Positions 1 to 8,741 of a DNA stretch of 64,000 nucleotides are shown here, in pieces. Both the position numbers and the translations under genes were made by a program. The notes beneath the pieces are model-generated. The model did no database searches. It was given only the letters and a program-made list of their open reading frames with translations, and was not told the DNA's origin. Each line of letters opens with the position of its first letter. Position 1 is the first letter of the stretch. Source of the DNA: MTP4 sp052056915 (GTDB lineage Archaea > Halobacteriota > Methanosarcinia > Methanosarcinales > Methanosarcinaceae); assembly GCF_052056915.1 (NCBI RefSeq), contig NZ_CP195119.1:4030001-4094000 (forward strand), read 5' to 3'.

Positions 1-62
1 GCATAAATAAGTTAGATTAACTTCAAGGCTGCGATATTCATTGTTTATGCCTCTTTCTACAA

Positions 63-200
63 ATTTTCAAGGAAAAGCCGGTCAGCAAGCTGACCGGTGA
101 GAGCCCGGGGTTCTAAAAACCATTCGAAACCCGGTAATTCTGGACCGAGTAAAAAATAGATCGTTCTTTTCTACACCGGGCTTCCTTCTTAACTTCCGCT
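63..200 (+). repeat. Dispersed hairpin repeat, copy 1, in a duplicated 3' flank
   Basis: Positions 78-97 form a hairpin with two perfect 9-base arms (CCGGTCAGC and GCTGACCGG) and a two-base loop. It lies just beyond the 3' end of the desulfidase gene on the minus strand. The whole stretch recurs nearly unchanged at about 1447-1585 behind the second gene copy, so it was duplicated with the gene. The hairpin core with its AAAAGCCGG and GTGAGAG flanks also occurs elsewhere in the window. It could act as a terminator for the minus-strand gene or be a mobile repeat; the sequence does not decide. Confidence 0.75.
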
Positions 201-670
201 CATTTTCGTTCCCTGAGGGCATCTTCTATTTCAAAGGGCACTTTTCTTCTTTTCAGCTCCTTCTTTATCTCCTCGATAAAAACGCCCGACCCTTCCACAT
301 GCGTGTGATGAAAATCCTCGACCCTTCCGGGCTCGCCGCCGACGCTGGTCACTTCCACGCCGCAGGAGGGGCTTTTCGGGACGCCGAGGATTTTGATTTT
401 TGTGCCGTTTGCTGCGAAGTCTTCGAGGAGGTCGGCGTAGTGCCTGAAGATTTCCCGGCAAAAGCGCCTGTAGGCGGGGTGGTCGAGCTGGTCTTTGGTG
501 ATTTCCCTCCGCCTTATGCCGAAGAACATGGACTCGGGACAGGGGAGCTGGATGACGTTCATGCCTGTGACGTCAAGGGGCTGTACGGGCTTTACGCCTT
601 TGATCCTTGCGGGGGGGTTTAAGAGGCAGTGGCCGAGGACGAGGATTTCTTCCTGGCTTCCCCTCTTCAA
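200..670 (-). CDS. TudS-related putative desulfidase, copy 1
   Basis: This 156-residue protein resembles the small TudS/DUF523-related family of putative Fe-S desulfidases. Cysteines lie in GHCLLNP (C15), LPCPES (C44) and SPSCGV (C103), the spacing expected for three cluster ligands as in 2-thiouracil desulfurase; a further Cys is at 71. It is almost identical to the protein encoded at 1585-2094 apart from the N-terminus and a handful of substitutions, so the duplication is recent. The only usable start is a TTG without a clear ribosome binding site, whereas copy 2 begins with a normal ATG. Copy 1 may therefore have lost its original 5' end and be poorly expressed. The substrate is unknown; removal of sulfur from a thiolated base or similar compound is inferred from the family. 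Confidence 0.75.
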   Translation of the reverse strand: MKRGSQEEILVLGHCLLNPPARIKGVKPVQPLDVTGMNVIQLPCPESMFFGIRRREITKDQLDHPAYRRFCREIFRHYADLLEDFAANGTKIKILGVPKSPSCGVEVTSVGGEPGRVEDFHHTHVEGSGVFIEEIKKELKRRKVPFEIEDALRERK

Positions 671-717
671 CCCAACAAAACCAGCGTATCCAGCACTGAG
701 TTACAGATACTGAGCAT

Positions 718-1179
718 TCACTTGTTTTCTGATCTCGTCACAAATTCTTCCGGCTCCTCTTTTGGTCTGGTCGACCTCCCTAATACATAGCCGGCGATTG
801 CTGCAAGAATAGCTCCGATAGTCTCGCTGCTTAAAACCTCATCTGGCATTAAGGCCAACACTAATACGATTCCAACTATTAAAATCACAGTAAGGTATTC
901 AAGAGTACGACCTCTGCAGACCATCTTTTCAGACCAGGAGGTTGGATGAGACAGATAATTTACAGTTACAAACGTGAGTAGGGATAAAACTAGGATTTCT
1001 ATCAATATAAATCCCAATTTAATTGTTCCTAAGTCACCAGACTCATCTGGGATATAGTATATTGCAAGATTTCCTCCGATTGATATAACCGACATGACTA
1101 AGAAAAAAACAGTTAGGCCTCGCTTTTTTAGCGCCATCTCATTTGCGCTCAAGTCCTCATTTTGCTTATCATAAGACAT
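718..1179 (-). CDS. Small integral membrane protein, unknown function
   Basis: About 153 residues with four predicted membrane segments, near residues 22-42, 54-76, 94-112 and 120-135, and charged N- and C-terminal tails. No family is recognised. It sits between the two desulfidase copies and is not itself duplicated. I chose the ATG at 1179 because GGGGGAAAC precedes it. An upstream ATG at 1200 would add seven residues and would lie about 30 bases from a TATA-like element (TTATATAA) near 1229-1236, so a near-leaderless start there is also possible. Codon use is AT-richer than in the flanking genes. Confidence 0.65.
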   Translation of the reverse strand: MSYDKQNEDLSANEMALKKRGLTVFFLVMSVISIGGNLAIYYIPDESGDLGTIKLGFILIEILVLSLLTFVTVNYLSHPTSWSEKMVCRGRTLEYLTVILIVGIVLVLALMPDEVLSSETIGAILAAIAGYVLGRSTRPKEEPEEFVTRSENK

Positions 1180-1446
1180 GTTTCCCCCACTGAAGTTCAT
1201 TCGGATTTTAAAATTACACTCGATTTTATATAATTGTCTATATAATAATTGGTCTCAAAGGAATATTTACTTTTTGAAGCAAGGTTTCTAACCTATTTTC
1301 AGCATTCTTTGCTTAAGATAATCAAAAGAGTAATTTGGTTTAACCATTTTCATCTGAAAAATCAAACTCTTTGAAAAATATATATCTGCCATTCCATCAC
1401 TTCTTCAGGTGAAAAGGACGGTCAGACTTCTACTTTATTGCCTGCA

Positions 1447-1585
1447 AATTTTCATGGAAAAGCCGGTCAGCAAGCTGACCGGTGAGAGTCCGGGGTTCTG
1501 AAAGCCATTCGAAACCCGGTTATCCTGGCTGGACTAAAAAATAGATCGTTCTTTTCTACACCGGGCTCTCTTCTTAACTTCTCCT
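1447..1585 (+). repeat. Dispersed hairpin repeat, copy 2, in a duplicated 3' flank
   Basis: The second copy of the desulfidase 3' flank. The same 9-base-arm hairpin occupies 1463-1482, followed by the same GTGAGAG and AAACCCGG segments and the same run-up to the stop codon as at 63-200. Only scattered substitutions separate the two. Confidence 0.75.
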
Positions 1586-2094
1586 CACTTTTTTCCCCGG
1601 TGGGCGTCTTCTATTTCAAATTCCACTTTTCTTCTTTTCAGCTCTTTCTTTATCTCCTCGATAAAAACGCCCGACCCTTCCACATGCGTATGATGAAAAT
1701 CCTGAACCCTTCCCGGCTCTCCGCCGACGCTGGTTATTTCCACGCCGCAGGAAGGGCTTTTCGGGACTCCGAGGATCCTGATTTTTGCGCCGTTTACTGC
1801 GAAGTCTTCGAGGAGGTCGGCGTAGTGCCTGAAGATTTCCCGGCAAAAGCGCCTGTAGGCGGGGTGGTCGAGCTGGTCTTTGGTGATTTCCCTCCGCCTC
1901 ACGCCGAAGAACATGGATTCGGGGCAGGGGAGCTGGATGACGTTCATGCCTGTGACGTCAAGGGGCTGCACGGGCTTTACTCCTTTGATCCTTGCGGGGG
2001 GGTTTAAGAGGCAGTGGCCGAGGACCAGGATTTCTTCGGGGGCGGAGGGGGTTTCGAGGGTTGGAGTTTCGTTATAGGTTTCCAGGTTTTTCAT
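1585..2094 (-). CDS. TudS-related putative desulfidase, copy 2
   Basis: A 169-residue protein of the same TudS-related family as the product of 200-670. Candidate Fe-S ligands are C28 (GHCLLNP), C57 (LPCPES) and C116 (SPSCGV), with an extra C84. The first 20 or so residues differ from copy 1; the rest is nearly identical. The ATG start has a weak upstream GTGA element. This is probably the ancestral, intact copy, because it has a standard start and a promoter-bearing upstream region. The desulfidase role is inferred from the family; no partner gene is adjacent. Confidence 0.78.
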   Translation of the reverse strand: MKNLETYNETPTLETPSAPEEILVLGHCLLNPPARIKGVKPVQPLDVTGMNVIQLPCPESMFFGVRRREITKDQLDHPAYRRFCREIFRHYADLLEDFAVNGAKIRILGVPKSPSCGVEITSVGGEPGRVQDFHHTHVEGSGVFIEEIKKELKRRKVEFEIEDAHRGKK

Positions 2095-2120
2095 TTTTTC
2101 ACGCTCGGTGGTTTTTTAGG

Positions 2121-2170
2121 GGTATTTCGGGATATTTCGGGGCATTTCTGGATATTTTGGGATATTCCGG
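2121..2170. repeat. 10-bp tandem repeat, five units
   Basis: Five consecutive 10-base units of the form GATATTTCGG, with one to three substitutions each, lie directly upstream of the minus-strand gene ending at 2094. The rest of the interval to about 2630 shows no convincing gene or structure. Confidence 0.8.
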
Positions 2171-2630
2171 GATGTCAATTTCTTTGTTGAAAGGGTTGTC
2201 AGGTTGAAATAATTTGCCTGATTTGTGCTGAAGTTCTTTTTTGGGTGTTTATGGGTTTTTGTTTTTTGGGGGTTTATGTGGTTGGATTGGGCTCGCGGTT
2301 GTTTGGGGAGTTCACGCAGGTGATCCGAGACTGGCTAAAAATAAAAAATAAGATTTGAAAATTGGCAGCTTTATAGCATCAATTGATCGGTTTTGTTTTA
2401 ATCCCTAACCTGCGCCACTATTTCAGGTTTAATCGGATCAGAACAAGAGAATATATATTTACCCTCTGCATATTATCAGAAAATAATGCAAGTGGTTCTG
2501 CAGTCTATCTCAAATTCTGCATCCGGTCAGGTGCAGTATTCTCTGTTGCAGGATGCTGCTTTCGTCCGACAGCTGTCTCGGTCAGGTCCTCTTTACGGAT
2601 TTTGCTGAGGCGTCGGGATTTTCAAGCTCT

Positions 2631-2717
2631 CTTGCACTTTAAAGTCATCCTGCACTTTAAAGTCATCTTGCACTTTAATCCATCTTGCACTTTCAAGTAT
2701 CTTGCAATTTACTATTC
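2631..2717. repeat. 17-18 bp tandem repeat, about five units
   Basis: Units beginning CTTGCACTTT or CCTGCACTTT start at 2631, 2649, 2667, 2684 and 2701. They end about 33 bases before the ATG of the next gene and so lie within its leader or promoter region. Confidence 0.8.
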
Positions 2718-2749
2718 AAAGTCAGCTTTTAATCAGAAGGTCCTGTCAC

Positions 2750-3676
2750 ATGCCTGAAGACATAGGAACAATAATCAACAAAGGATTCAAAACGTGGGTT
2801 CGAAATCTTAAAATAAGCATCCCATTTGTACTTAATTCGATCGTGGGAGGAATAATTTCTTTCTTTTTCTTTGCCCTGATAGGTCTCCTGCTCCTGGGTC
2901 CCGAATTTGAAAGCGGGGTTGACCCTACCCTTCTTCCGCCAGAACAGCTTTTCAGTATTATGGGGGCTTCGGTTCTTGAAAATATAGGTATGGTGCTGCT
3001 GCTGGGGCTCATCTTTTACCTGCTGGTCACTTTCGTGCAGGCATTCTTTACGGCAGGGGCGATCGGGATGGCAAAGAAGGCTGCCGAGACCGGGGATACC
3101 GGGCTTTCGGACATGGTCAGTGCGGGGAAGATAAACGCTTTCAGGCTCTTTCTGGTTTCGGTGCTGATAGCCCTCCTGGCCCTTGTGGGAATCGTATTTG
3201 TTGTTCCCGGAGCCCTGGCTGTGGGAGACCTGAGCCTTTTCCTGGACAACCCTGAGGCTTCGCTAAGGGGAGCAGGGCTGTTTTCCCTTGGCATCCTGGT
3301 CTGGGTGCTCTATCTCCTCATCCTCAATCTCAGCCTCTCCCTGGTTGGGTATGCGCTGGTGGTGGACGAGCTCGATCCTATTGAGGCTATCAGTATGGGG
3401 CTTCGGGTCTTCATGGGCAACAAGCTTGACGTCATCATCCTCTGGGTGCTTTCCCTTTCCCTCTCTTTCGTGGCCAGTTATGCCCAGGAGTTCATAGGTT
3501 CTGACAGCGGTTTCGTTTTAATCCTGACAACCCTCTTTTCGCTCATAGTCATCGCCCCGCTTACGGCTGTCTGGTGGACGCGCCTCTACCTCACCAAAAC
3601 CTGCAGAAACCTTTACGACCACACCGAACTGCTCTGCGACCCCAATGAGTTCATGAACAACAACCGGGGGTTCTGA
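2750..3676 (+). CDS. Multi-pass membrane protein of the DUF7847 type
   Basis: About 308 residues from the ATG at 2750, which has AGAAGG about nine bases upstream; an earlier in-frame TTG lies inside the tandem repeat and is unlikely. The chain starts with a short amphipathic stretch (IGTIINKGFKTW) and then has around six hydrophobic segments. A conserved-looking VVDELDPIEAI segment precedes the last helices. This layout matches archaeal membrane proteins of unknown function related to the glycerophosphodiesterase membrane-domain family. It has no catalytic signature and no operon partner. Function unknown. Confidence 0.7.
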   Translation: MPEDIGTIINKGFKTWVRNLKISIPFVLNSIVGGIISFFFFALIGLLLLGPEFESGVDPTLLPPEQLFSIMGASVLENIGMVLLLGLIFYLLVTFVQAFFTAGAIGMAKKAAETGDTGLSDMVSAGKINAFRLFLVSVLIALLALVGIVFVVPGALAVGDLSLFLDNPEASLRGAGLFSLGILVWVLYLLILNLSLSLVGYALVVDELDPIEAISMGLRVFMGNKLDVIILWVLSLSLSFVASYAQEFIGSDSGFVLILTTLFSLIVIAPLTAVWWTRLYLTKTCRNLYDHTELLCDPNEFMNNNRGF

Positions 3677-3867
3677 TCCGCATTTGTAGGGGTTCCGAAC
3701 AGCTTCGGATGTAAAATTAGAGAATTGGAAAATTAGAGAATCAAAAAAATCAGGAAATAAGAAGAAAAGAAATTCAGGGAAAAGGCTTCAGGACCGAATC
3801 CCCACAACCCCACCCCCATTTTTTATTTCTTTCTTAAATCCTTCCTTAAATCCTTTTTTAAACCCTT

Positions 3868-4776
3868 TCAGGCTCTGCCGAGCAGTTTGCAGGCCTGGCA
3901 GACGTCTTCGGTGCAGGTTTCTCCGCAGATCCGGCATTTTTCTATCTTGGCGGGAGGGAGTTCTTTTGCAAGGGCTCCGACCAGTTTGTCAAAGCCGCGG
4001 AGCAGGGAGTGCCTGGTCCCTGGGTGTTTTGCCTCGAAATCGTTTAGCATTTCCCGGATTTCTTTTCTCATGGCTTCTCCCACGTAGGGGCATTCGCTGA
4101 AGTCCACGGGCAGGTCGTTTACCAGGGCGTAGAGGGCTACTTCCTTTTCAGGGATGTTCCTGAGGGGTTTTGCCCGGAGCACCAGCCCTTCCACGGCAGC
4201 CGGGGGAGCGAGCCTGACCATGCGCTCCATATCTCCTCTGAAGTGGTTCAGGAGGATGGTCTGGGCTTCGTCGTCCAGGTTGTGCCCGGTGACAAGCTTT
4301 GTTGCCCCGATATCCAGGGCTACCCTGTTCAGGATGTTTTTCCGGAGCACCCCGCAGTAGGAACAGGCCCCTTTTTCCCTTTCCTGCAGGGCGATCTCGT
4401 CCATGGTGGTCCCGTGCTCTTCTTTGAAGGACTTGATGATATGGCGCACCCCTAGCTGTTCGGTCAGCTCCTTTGCGGCTTCCAGGGACTGAGGGCGGTA
4501 GCCGTCGATTCCCTCGTCCACGGAGATTGCCACAAGCTCGATGTCGGGCCTTTCCCCGAGGATCTTGTGCATGATGTAGAGGGCCGCCGAACTGTCCTTT
4601 CCGCCGCTCAGGGCCACGGCGATCACGTCATTTTTCCGGATGCTGTAGCTTTTCCGGATGGTAAGCTTTATCTTCCGCTCAACGTCCTCCACAAAATGCT
4701 TCTTGCAGAGGTGCATCCCGGAATATTTCTGAAAAATGATTGCTTCACTGTTGCATTTCTTGCATTTGATAGTCAT
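3868..4776 (-). CDS. ncsA: tRNA 2-thiolation protein, NcsA/TtuA-type
   Basis: A 302-residue PP-loop ATPase expected to adenylate and thiolate uridine in tRNA. The N-terminal zinc site is C5, C8, C24 and H27. The PP-loop is SGGKDSS at 57-63. C137, C140 (CSYC) and C228 (SECP) match the three cysteines that hold a 4Fe-4S cluster in TtuA. A second Cys-rich zinc site is at the C-terminus (C280, C283, C287, C292, C295). Length and architecture fit the TIGR00269 family. It stands alone, with a GC-rich body typical of the host. Methanosarcina genomes can carry more than one paralogue, so the exact position modified (U34 or U54) is not settled from sequence. Confidence 0.88.
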   Translation of the reverse strand: MTIKCKKCNSEAIIFQKYSGMHLCKKHFVEDVERKIKLTIRKSYSIRKNDVIAVALSGGKDSSAALYIMHKILGERPDIELVAISVDEGIDGYRPQSLEAAKELTEQLGVRHIIKSFKEEHGTTMDEIALQEREKGACSYCGVLRKNILNRVALDIGATKLVTGHNLDDEAQTILLNHFRGDMERMVRLAPPAAVEGLVLRAKPLRNIPEKEVALYALVNDLPVDFSECPYVGEAMRKEIREMLNDFEAKHPGTRHSLLRGFDKLVGALAKELPPAKIEKCRICGETCTEDVCQACKLLGRA

Positions 4777-4980
4777 GCGAAATCCTTTTTTCTTCCGGGT
4801 CCCCGGTATGGATGTGAAAAACGGGAAAACGTGTTAAGAAGTCCGTATTGAATAATCCGTTTTGATGGGTTTTCCGGTACTGAGATTTTTCTTTATGATC
4901 GATATTTTACTAGGAAAAGAACCGATTCTATATATGGCTTATTATGTTCTATTCCTCATCCGTATTCTCTTTACTTCATC

Positions 4981-5083
4981 CTATGGCTTATTATGTTCTC
5001 TTTACTTCATCCTATGGCTTATTCTGTTCTCTTCACTTCATCCTATGGCTTATTCTGTTCTTTTCACTTCATCTTTATTCACT
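4981..5083. repeat. 31-bp tandem repeat, three-plus units
   Basis: Units beginning CTATGGCTTATT start at 4981, 5012 and 5043, a strict 31-base period, with a partial earlier unit near 4934 and a decayed tail to about 5090. They lie upstream of the pirin gene. Confidence 0.85.
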
Positions 5084-5174
5084 TCATCTTGCAAATGTTC
5101 TTCAAGTATTGGGGCAATCTTATAGTATTGAAGGAGTAGCGTCAATTTTGTAAGCAATTAACAGGGGGCTTTTT

Positions 5175-5945
5175 ATGCTAAAGATAATTCCGGCAGAAAT
5201 GAGGCATTTTACGGACTTTGGCTGGTTGAAAAGTTACTGGCTATTTTCTTTTTCAAACTATTATGACCCGGACAATATCAGGTTCGGAGACCTCCGGGTG
5301 TTCAATGACGATACGGTGAAACCGGGCAGGGGTTTTCCGACTCACCAGCATTCCGAGATGGAAATCGTGACGATCGTGCTCGAAGGGGAGATTACCCATG
5401 AGGACAGCAGGGGCAATTCAACGGTCCTCGAGGAGGGGGAGGTGCAGTGCATCTCCGCAGGTCACGGGATCGAACATTCGGAGTTCAACCTGGGGGGCAA
5501 GCCCCTGCACTTCTACCAGATCTGGATCTATCCTGCCCGGAGCCTCCCGGAGCCGGCATACTCCCAGAAAAAGTTCGAGGCTTCTGAATGGAAAAACCGG
5601 TTTTTGCCCCTGGTTTCGGGGCAGGGACTTCCGGACGTCATGCCGATGAACGCCGATGCGACAGTTTACAGGGCAGGGCTCGAACCGGGAAAAACCCTCC
5701 ATTATGAGACCAGCGAGTGCCGCCGTGTTTTCATCTACCTTGGTTCGGGAGAACTCCTCATCAACGGGCAGAGGATCAGACAGGGAGACCAGGCCCGTGC
5801 AGACCTGGCAAAGACCCTCCACATCGAGGCAGTCAGTCCCGGAGAAGAGCCTGCGGATTTTGTCCTGATTGATGTCCCCTCCTGCAAGGGCTGGGGACTT
5901 GAAGAAAAAACGCTTCTGGGTGGGAGAAAGAGCGTAAGAAAATAA
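5175..5945 (+). CDS. Pirin family protein (cupin)
   Basis: A 256-residue bicupin of the pirin/YhhW family. The metal ligands of YhhW are present at the same residues: H57 and H59 in PTHQHSE, and H101 and E103 in IEHSE. Known members bind Fe or another metal, and some act as quercetin dioxygenases; the physiological substrate here is unknown. The ATG at 5175 follows GGGGGC. It is a single gene with minisatellites on both sides, at 4981-5083 and 5997-6091. Confidence 0.9.
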   Translation: MLKIIPAEMRHFTDFGWLKSYWLFSFSNYYDPDNIRFGDLRVFNDDTVKPGRGFPTHQHSEMEIVTIVLEGEITHEDSRGNSTVLEEGEVQCISAGHGIEHSEFNLGGKPLHFYQIWIYPARSLPEPAYSQKKFEASEWKNRFLPLVSGQGLPDVMPMNADATVYRAGLEPGKTLHYETSECRRVFIYLGSGELLINGQRIRQGDQARADLAKTLHIEAVSPGEEPADFVLIDVPSCKGWGLEEKTLLGGRKSVRK

Positions 5946-5996
5946 GAGTGAAACAGTGATTGGAATAGTGATTGGTGCCATGGTGGGTAGAATTAG

Positions 5997-6091
5997 GCAG
6001 AGTATAAGGTAGACGGGAGTAAGAATTGCAGAGTATAAGGTAGACCTGGGGTGAGAATTGCAGAGTATAAGGTAGACCTGGGGTGAGGGTT
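5997..6091. repeat. 31-32 bp tandem repeat, three units
   Basis: Three units beginning GCAGAGTATAAGGTAGAC start at 5997, 6028 and 6060, just after the pirin stop codon. Confidence 0.85.
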
Positions 6092-6189
6092 GTAGAAGAG
6101 TAAAATGGAGTGGAGTAGAAGTGAGAGGGAAAAAAGTTTGAGAGAGGGTTGTCTCACTTCTACCACGGGTTTTGACGATTTTCGGATCG

Positions 6190-6345
6190 GAGAGCAAGGA
6201 TATGGCAAACCTCATCTTCTCCGGTTTCCGCCTTGAGTCCATCTGGCTTTGGGGGGCAAGGAATGGCACACCTCGCCAGCCCCTCATCAGGGACTTAATC
6301 GCCTATGGAGGTAAGGGGTTGAGGAATGGCGAACCTCAATATTCC
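6190..6345. repeat. Degenerate repeat of AGGAATGGC-ACCTC boxes
   Basis: Three boxes of the form AAGGA(A/T)ATGGCnnACCTC occur at about 6196, 6258 and 6321, spaced 62-63 bases apart; the last is a small inverted repeat (GAGG and CCTC). The sequence between boxes is diverged. From 6345 to about 6780 I see AT-rich DNA without a convincing gene. Confidence 0.4.
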
Positions 6346-6782
6346 CTTATTTTGCTGTTTTTCAGCTAAATGCTCTCATGAACCCCTTCAATAATAGCAT
6401 TTAGAACTGCATTTAATACTTTATCTATAAGATATAAAACATAAATGGAATTGATTTTTCTTTTTCCTTGATGTGATAAATCGCATTCAAAATTTTCGAG
6501 TCACTGATCTGATCAGGAAACTTAAATTGTTTGCTGTTACAAATATTATTATTTATATATGTGGGGCTGAAAGGCATCGGGTTTGGAAAATCTTTCTGAA
6601 CACATCGAAAACTTTTTATACACAAAAAATTCCCTAAACCCTCCGGATTTCCGGTTTTATTCAAATTTACTTAACTTGCCAGAATCATTCCAGTGCCTGT
6701 CTTTTTCTGTCACCCGATATGCATTTTTTTGTCACAGCGTCAAGTATAATTTATTCAAGTATCACTTCACAATGTCATAAAT

Positions 6783-6799
6783 AACTATATATATAGAAA
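6783..6799 (+). promoter_or_regulatory. TATA-like promoter element
   Basis: A run of alternating T and A (CTATATATATAG) lies about 25-30 bases before a sharp switch from AT-rich to GC-rich DNA, the spacing expected between an archaeal TATA box and its start site. No open reading frame starts nearby on the plus strand. Confidence 0.45.
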
Positions 6800-6819
6800 A
6801 AAACTTGAATATGTTTGGC

Positions 6820-6980
6820 GCATGTTCAGGCAAACTGCTTTTCAGCCGGGTCCTGCTCCTCCCTATAAGGCGGAGTTGCGGCAGCCGGGGACTTAATTTC
6901 AGGGCCGCAGGGCTAAGGTTGAACTGATACCGCAGCAACGGGGTGCCGCGCGAATGATTGACGCAACGGTCTAACATTTA
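6820..6980 (+). ncRNA. Candidate structured RNA or structured leader
   Basis: A GC-rich block stands in an otherwise AT-rich gap. Visible pairings are a hairpin at 6856-6875 (CUCC with GGAG, plus inner CC/GG), a long-range stem GUUGC (6875-6879) with GCAAC (6935-6939), and GCGGC with GCCGC inside it. I could not match it to a known riboswitch, SRP RNA or RNase P RNA. It could be a free RNA or the start of the leader of the permease gene at 7158. A 71-codon minus-strand reading frame also crosses it but has no good start signal. Confidence 0.35.
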
Positions 6981-6987
6981 CATGGGG

Positions 6988-7135
6988 GACCAGCAGGCAG
7001 GCCTTAAGAGGTTGCAGGCTAGCAGGCAGGCTTCAAGGGGGTACAGCTTTGCAGGCAGGACCTTAAGGGACATAGCTTTGCAGGCAGGACCTTAAGGGAC
7101 ATAGCTTTGCAGGCAGGACCTTAAGGAGTTACAGG
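6988..7135. repeat. 28-29 bp tandem repeat, about five units
   Basis: Units built on GCAGGCAGGACCTTAAGG lie between the candidate RNA and the permease gene. The last three are nearly identical, starting at 7042, 7070 and 7099; the first two are decayed. Confidence 0.85.
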
Positions 7136-7157
7136 CTTGATCGGGGGTATAAACTAA

Positions 7158-8588
7158 ATGCCGGAAATTTCTTTTGCTTTACTTTTTATCGCTGTTTTCG
7201 GGGGCTACCTGCTCGGGATCTTTTCGGGACTTCTCCCGGGGGTTCACACGAATAACTTCGCCCTTGCTCTTGTAGCCTTTGCACCCTTCCTGGCAGACAA
7301 GGGCATTCCTCCCTTTTACATCGTAGTCATTGTCCTTTCGAATGCCATCTCCCATACTTTCCACGATATCATCCCCTCCGTCTTCCTGGGAGCTCCCGAC
7401 GGGGACACAGCCCTTGCCGTCCTCCCGGGACACAGGCTGCTCCTCGAAGGCGCAGGGGCGGAAGCGGTCAGGCTCTCAGCCCTGGGAAGTGCGGGTTCTG
7501 TAGCCGCTTCCCTCCTCTTCGTGCTGCCCCTCTCCTTATTTTTCAAAGCCGCATACCCTTTCCTGGAAGAATACATGGCCTGGGTCCTGCTCTCGGTTGT
7601 GTTCATAATGCTCGCCGGGGAAAAAGGGGAGCAGGTGCCAGAGCAGGGACTCTTTGCAAAATACAGGTACAAAATCTCAGCCCTCTTTCTGTTTTTGATC
7701 ACAGGTTTCCTGGGGCTCTTTGCCTTTGCCCGGGAAGGCCTCCTTTCCCCGGTCATCAATTTCGGGACAGCAACCGTACTCCTGCCCCTCCTCAGCGGGC
7801 TTTTCGGATCTTCCCAGCTGGTCATAAGCCTGTTTACGGGTTCGGAAATTCCCGAGGAGTCCACTTCAGGGTTGAAGCTTTCCCAAAAGAGGATTATGAG
7901 GGGGATTTTTACGGGCAGCGCCGCAGGTTCCCTGGTCGCCTGGCTGCCGGGGGTCTCTTCCTCCATTGCGGCTCTTCTGGCACGGCTCTTCGTAAAAGAG
8001 GATTTCGACCGGAAAGATCTTGAGCGGAAAAATCCGGGCCTGGAAGGTCCGGGTCCGGAAGGCGTTAAAAAAGCTGCAGAAACCGGAAAAAGCGGGACAT
8101 CTCTCTTCCGGGACCCCGAAGCCGACCCCGAGCTCCTTGAAAGTTCAAAGGAATTTATCGTCTCGGTCTCCGGGGTAAACACTTCGAATGCGATTTTCGG
8201 GCTGGTGGCCTTCCTGGTCATAGGAAAGACCCGGAGCGGGGCAATGGCGGCAGTAAGTGAAATCCTGGGTGTGGGAGCTTTCGACCTTCCGACCGTACTC
8301 CTCTGTTTTTTTGCAGTTCTCCTGGCTTCCCTCTTTTCCTACTTTTCCACGGTTTACATAGGAAACAACGCCCATCGGGTGCTCCGGAAACTCGATTATT
8401 CGAAACTCTGTGCAGGCGTCCTCTTCGGGCTTGCCGTTATGGTCTTGCTCTTTACAGGCCCCTTCGGGTTCTTCCTCTTCCTTATCTCCACCCCGATCGG
8501 GATGCTCCCCTCTTTCATGAAAGTCAGGAAATCCCATGCCATGGGGGTTATTTTGCTGCCGGTGATCCTGTATTTCCTGGGGTACTAA
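7158..8588 (+). CDS. TctA/DUF112 family membrane permease
   Basis: A 476-residue polytopic protein with roughly ten or more hydrophobic segments. The motif GLLPGVHTNN near residues 24-33 and the ISHTFHD-xxPSVFLGAPDGD segment fit the archaeal DUF112 branch of the TctA tripartite tricarboxylate permease superfamily. No periplasmic binding protein or small TctB-like subunit is adjacent, which is usual for the archaeal branch. A hydrophilic loop (residues about 290-330) carries several EG/KK-rich residues. The ATG follows GGGGGT at nine bases. The substrate is unknown. The minisatellite and possible structured leader upstream could influence expression. Confidence 0.82.
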   Translation: MPEISFALLFIAVFGGYLLGIFSGLLPGVHTNNFALALVAFAPFLADKGIPPFYIVVIVLSNAISHTFHDIIPSVFLGAPDGDTALAVLPGHRLLLEGAGAEAVRLSALGSAGSVAASLLFVLPLSLFFKAAYPFLEEYMAWVLLSVVFIMLAGEKGEQVPEQGLFAKYRYKISALFLFLITGFLGLFAFAREGLLSPVINFGTATVLLPLLSGLFGSSQLVISLFTGSEIPEESTSGLKLSQKRIMRGIFTGSAAGSLVAWLPGVSSSIAALLARLFVKEDFDRKDLERKNPGLEGPGPEGVKKAAETGKSGTSLFRDPEADPELLESSKEFIVSVSGVNTSNAIFGLVAFLVIGKTRSGAMAAVSEILGVGAFDLPTVLLCFFAVLLASLFSYFSTVYIGNNAHRVLRKLDYSKLCAGVLFGLAVMVLLFTGPFGFFLFLISTPIGMLPSFMKVRKSHAMGVILLPVILYFLGY

Positions 8589-8641
8589 GACTTCCGGGGT
8601 GCTAAAGCTTTCGGGGTACTAAAGCTTGCGGGGCGCTAAAG
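8589..8641. repeat. 17-bp tandem repeat at the permease 3' end
   Basis: Three units of the form CTTnCGGGGnnCTAAAG start at 8591, 8608 and 8625. A related sequence (GGGGTACTAAGA) spans the permease stop codon, so the repeat seems to have grown out of the gene end. Confidence 0.85.
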
Positions 8642-8741
8642 TCCGGAATTTGTGTTTCAGGATTTTGCTGCCGGCCTATGAGATTTTTTTAACCATGGAC
8701 TGTTTTACGGCATTTTGTGTGAAAGAATTATACGGGGCTGA

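Noticed and set aside
231..2077. Long overlapping reading frames on the opposite strand and other frames of the desulfidase genes
   Set aside because: They appear in both duplicated copies only because the DNA is nearly identical, and they lack ribosome binding sites and family matches.
2383..2757. 124-codon plus-strand frame before the membrane protein gene
   Set aside because: It runs through the 18-bp tandem repeat (ILHFKV repeats) and overlaps the real gene start; no coding signal before the repeat.
5418..6287. 289-codon minus-strand frame over pirin
   Set aside because: It is mostly antisense to pirin and otherwise a translation of the 31-bp repeat.
6762..6977. 71-codon minus-strand frame over the candidate RNA
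   Set aside because: No start signal or recognisable motif; the GC-rich block is better explained as structured RNA, though I cannot exclude a small protein.
7316..8221. 301-codon minus-strand frame inside the permease gene
   Set aside because: Ser/Arg-rich antisense frame typical of GC-rich genes; the sense strand has clear membrane segments.
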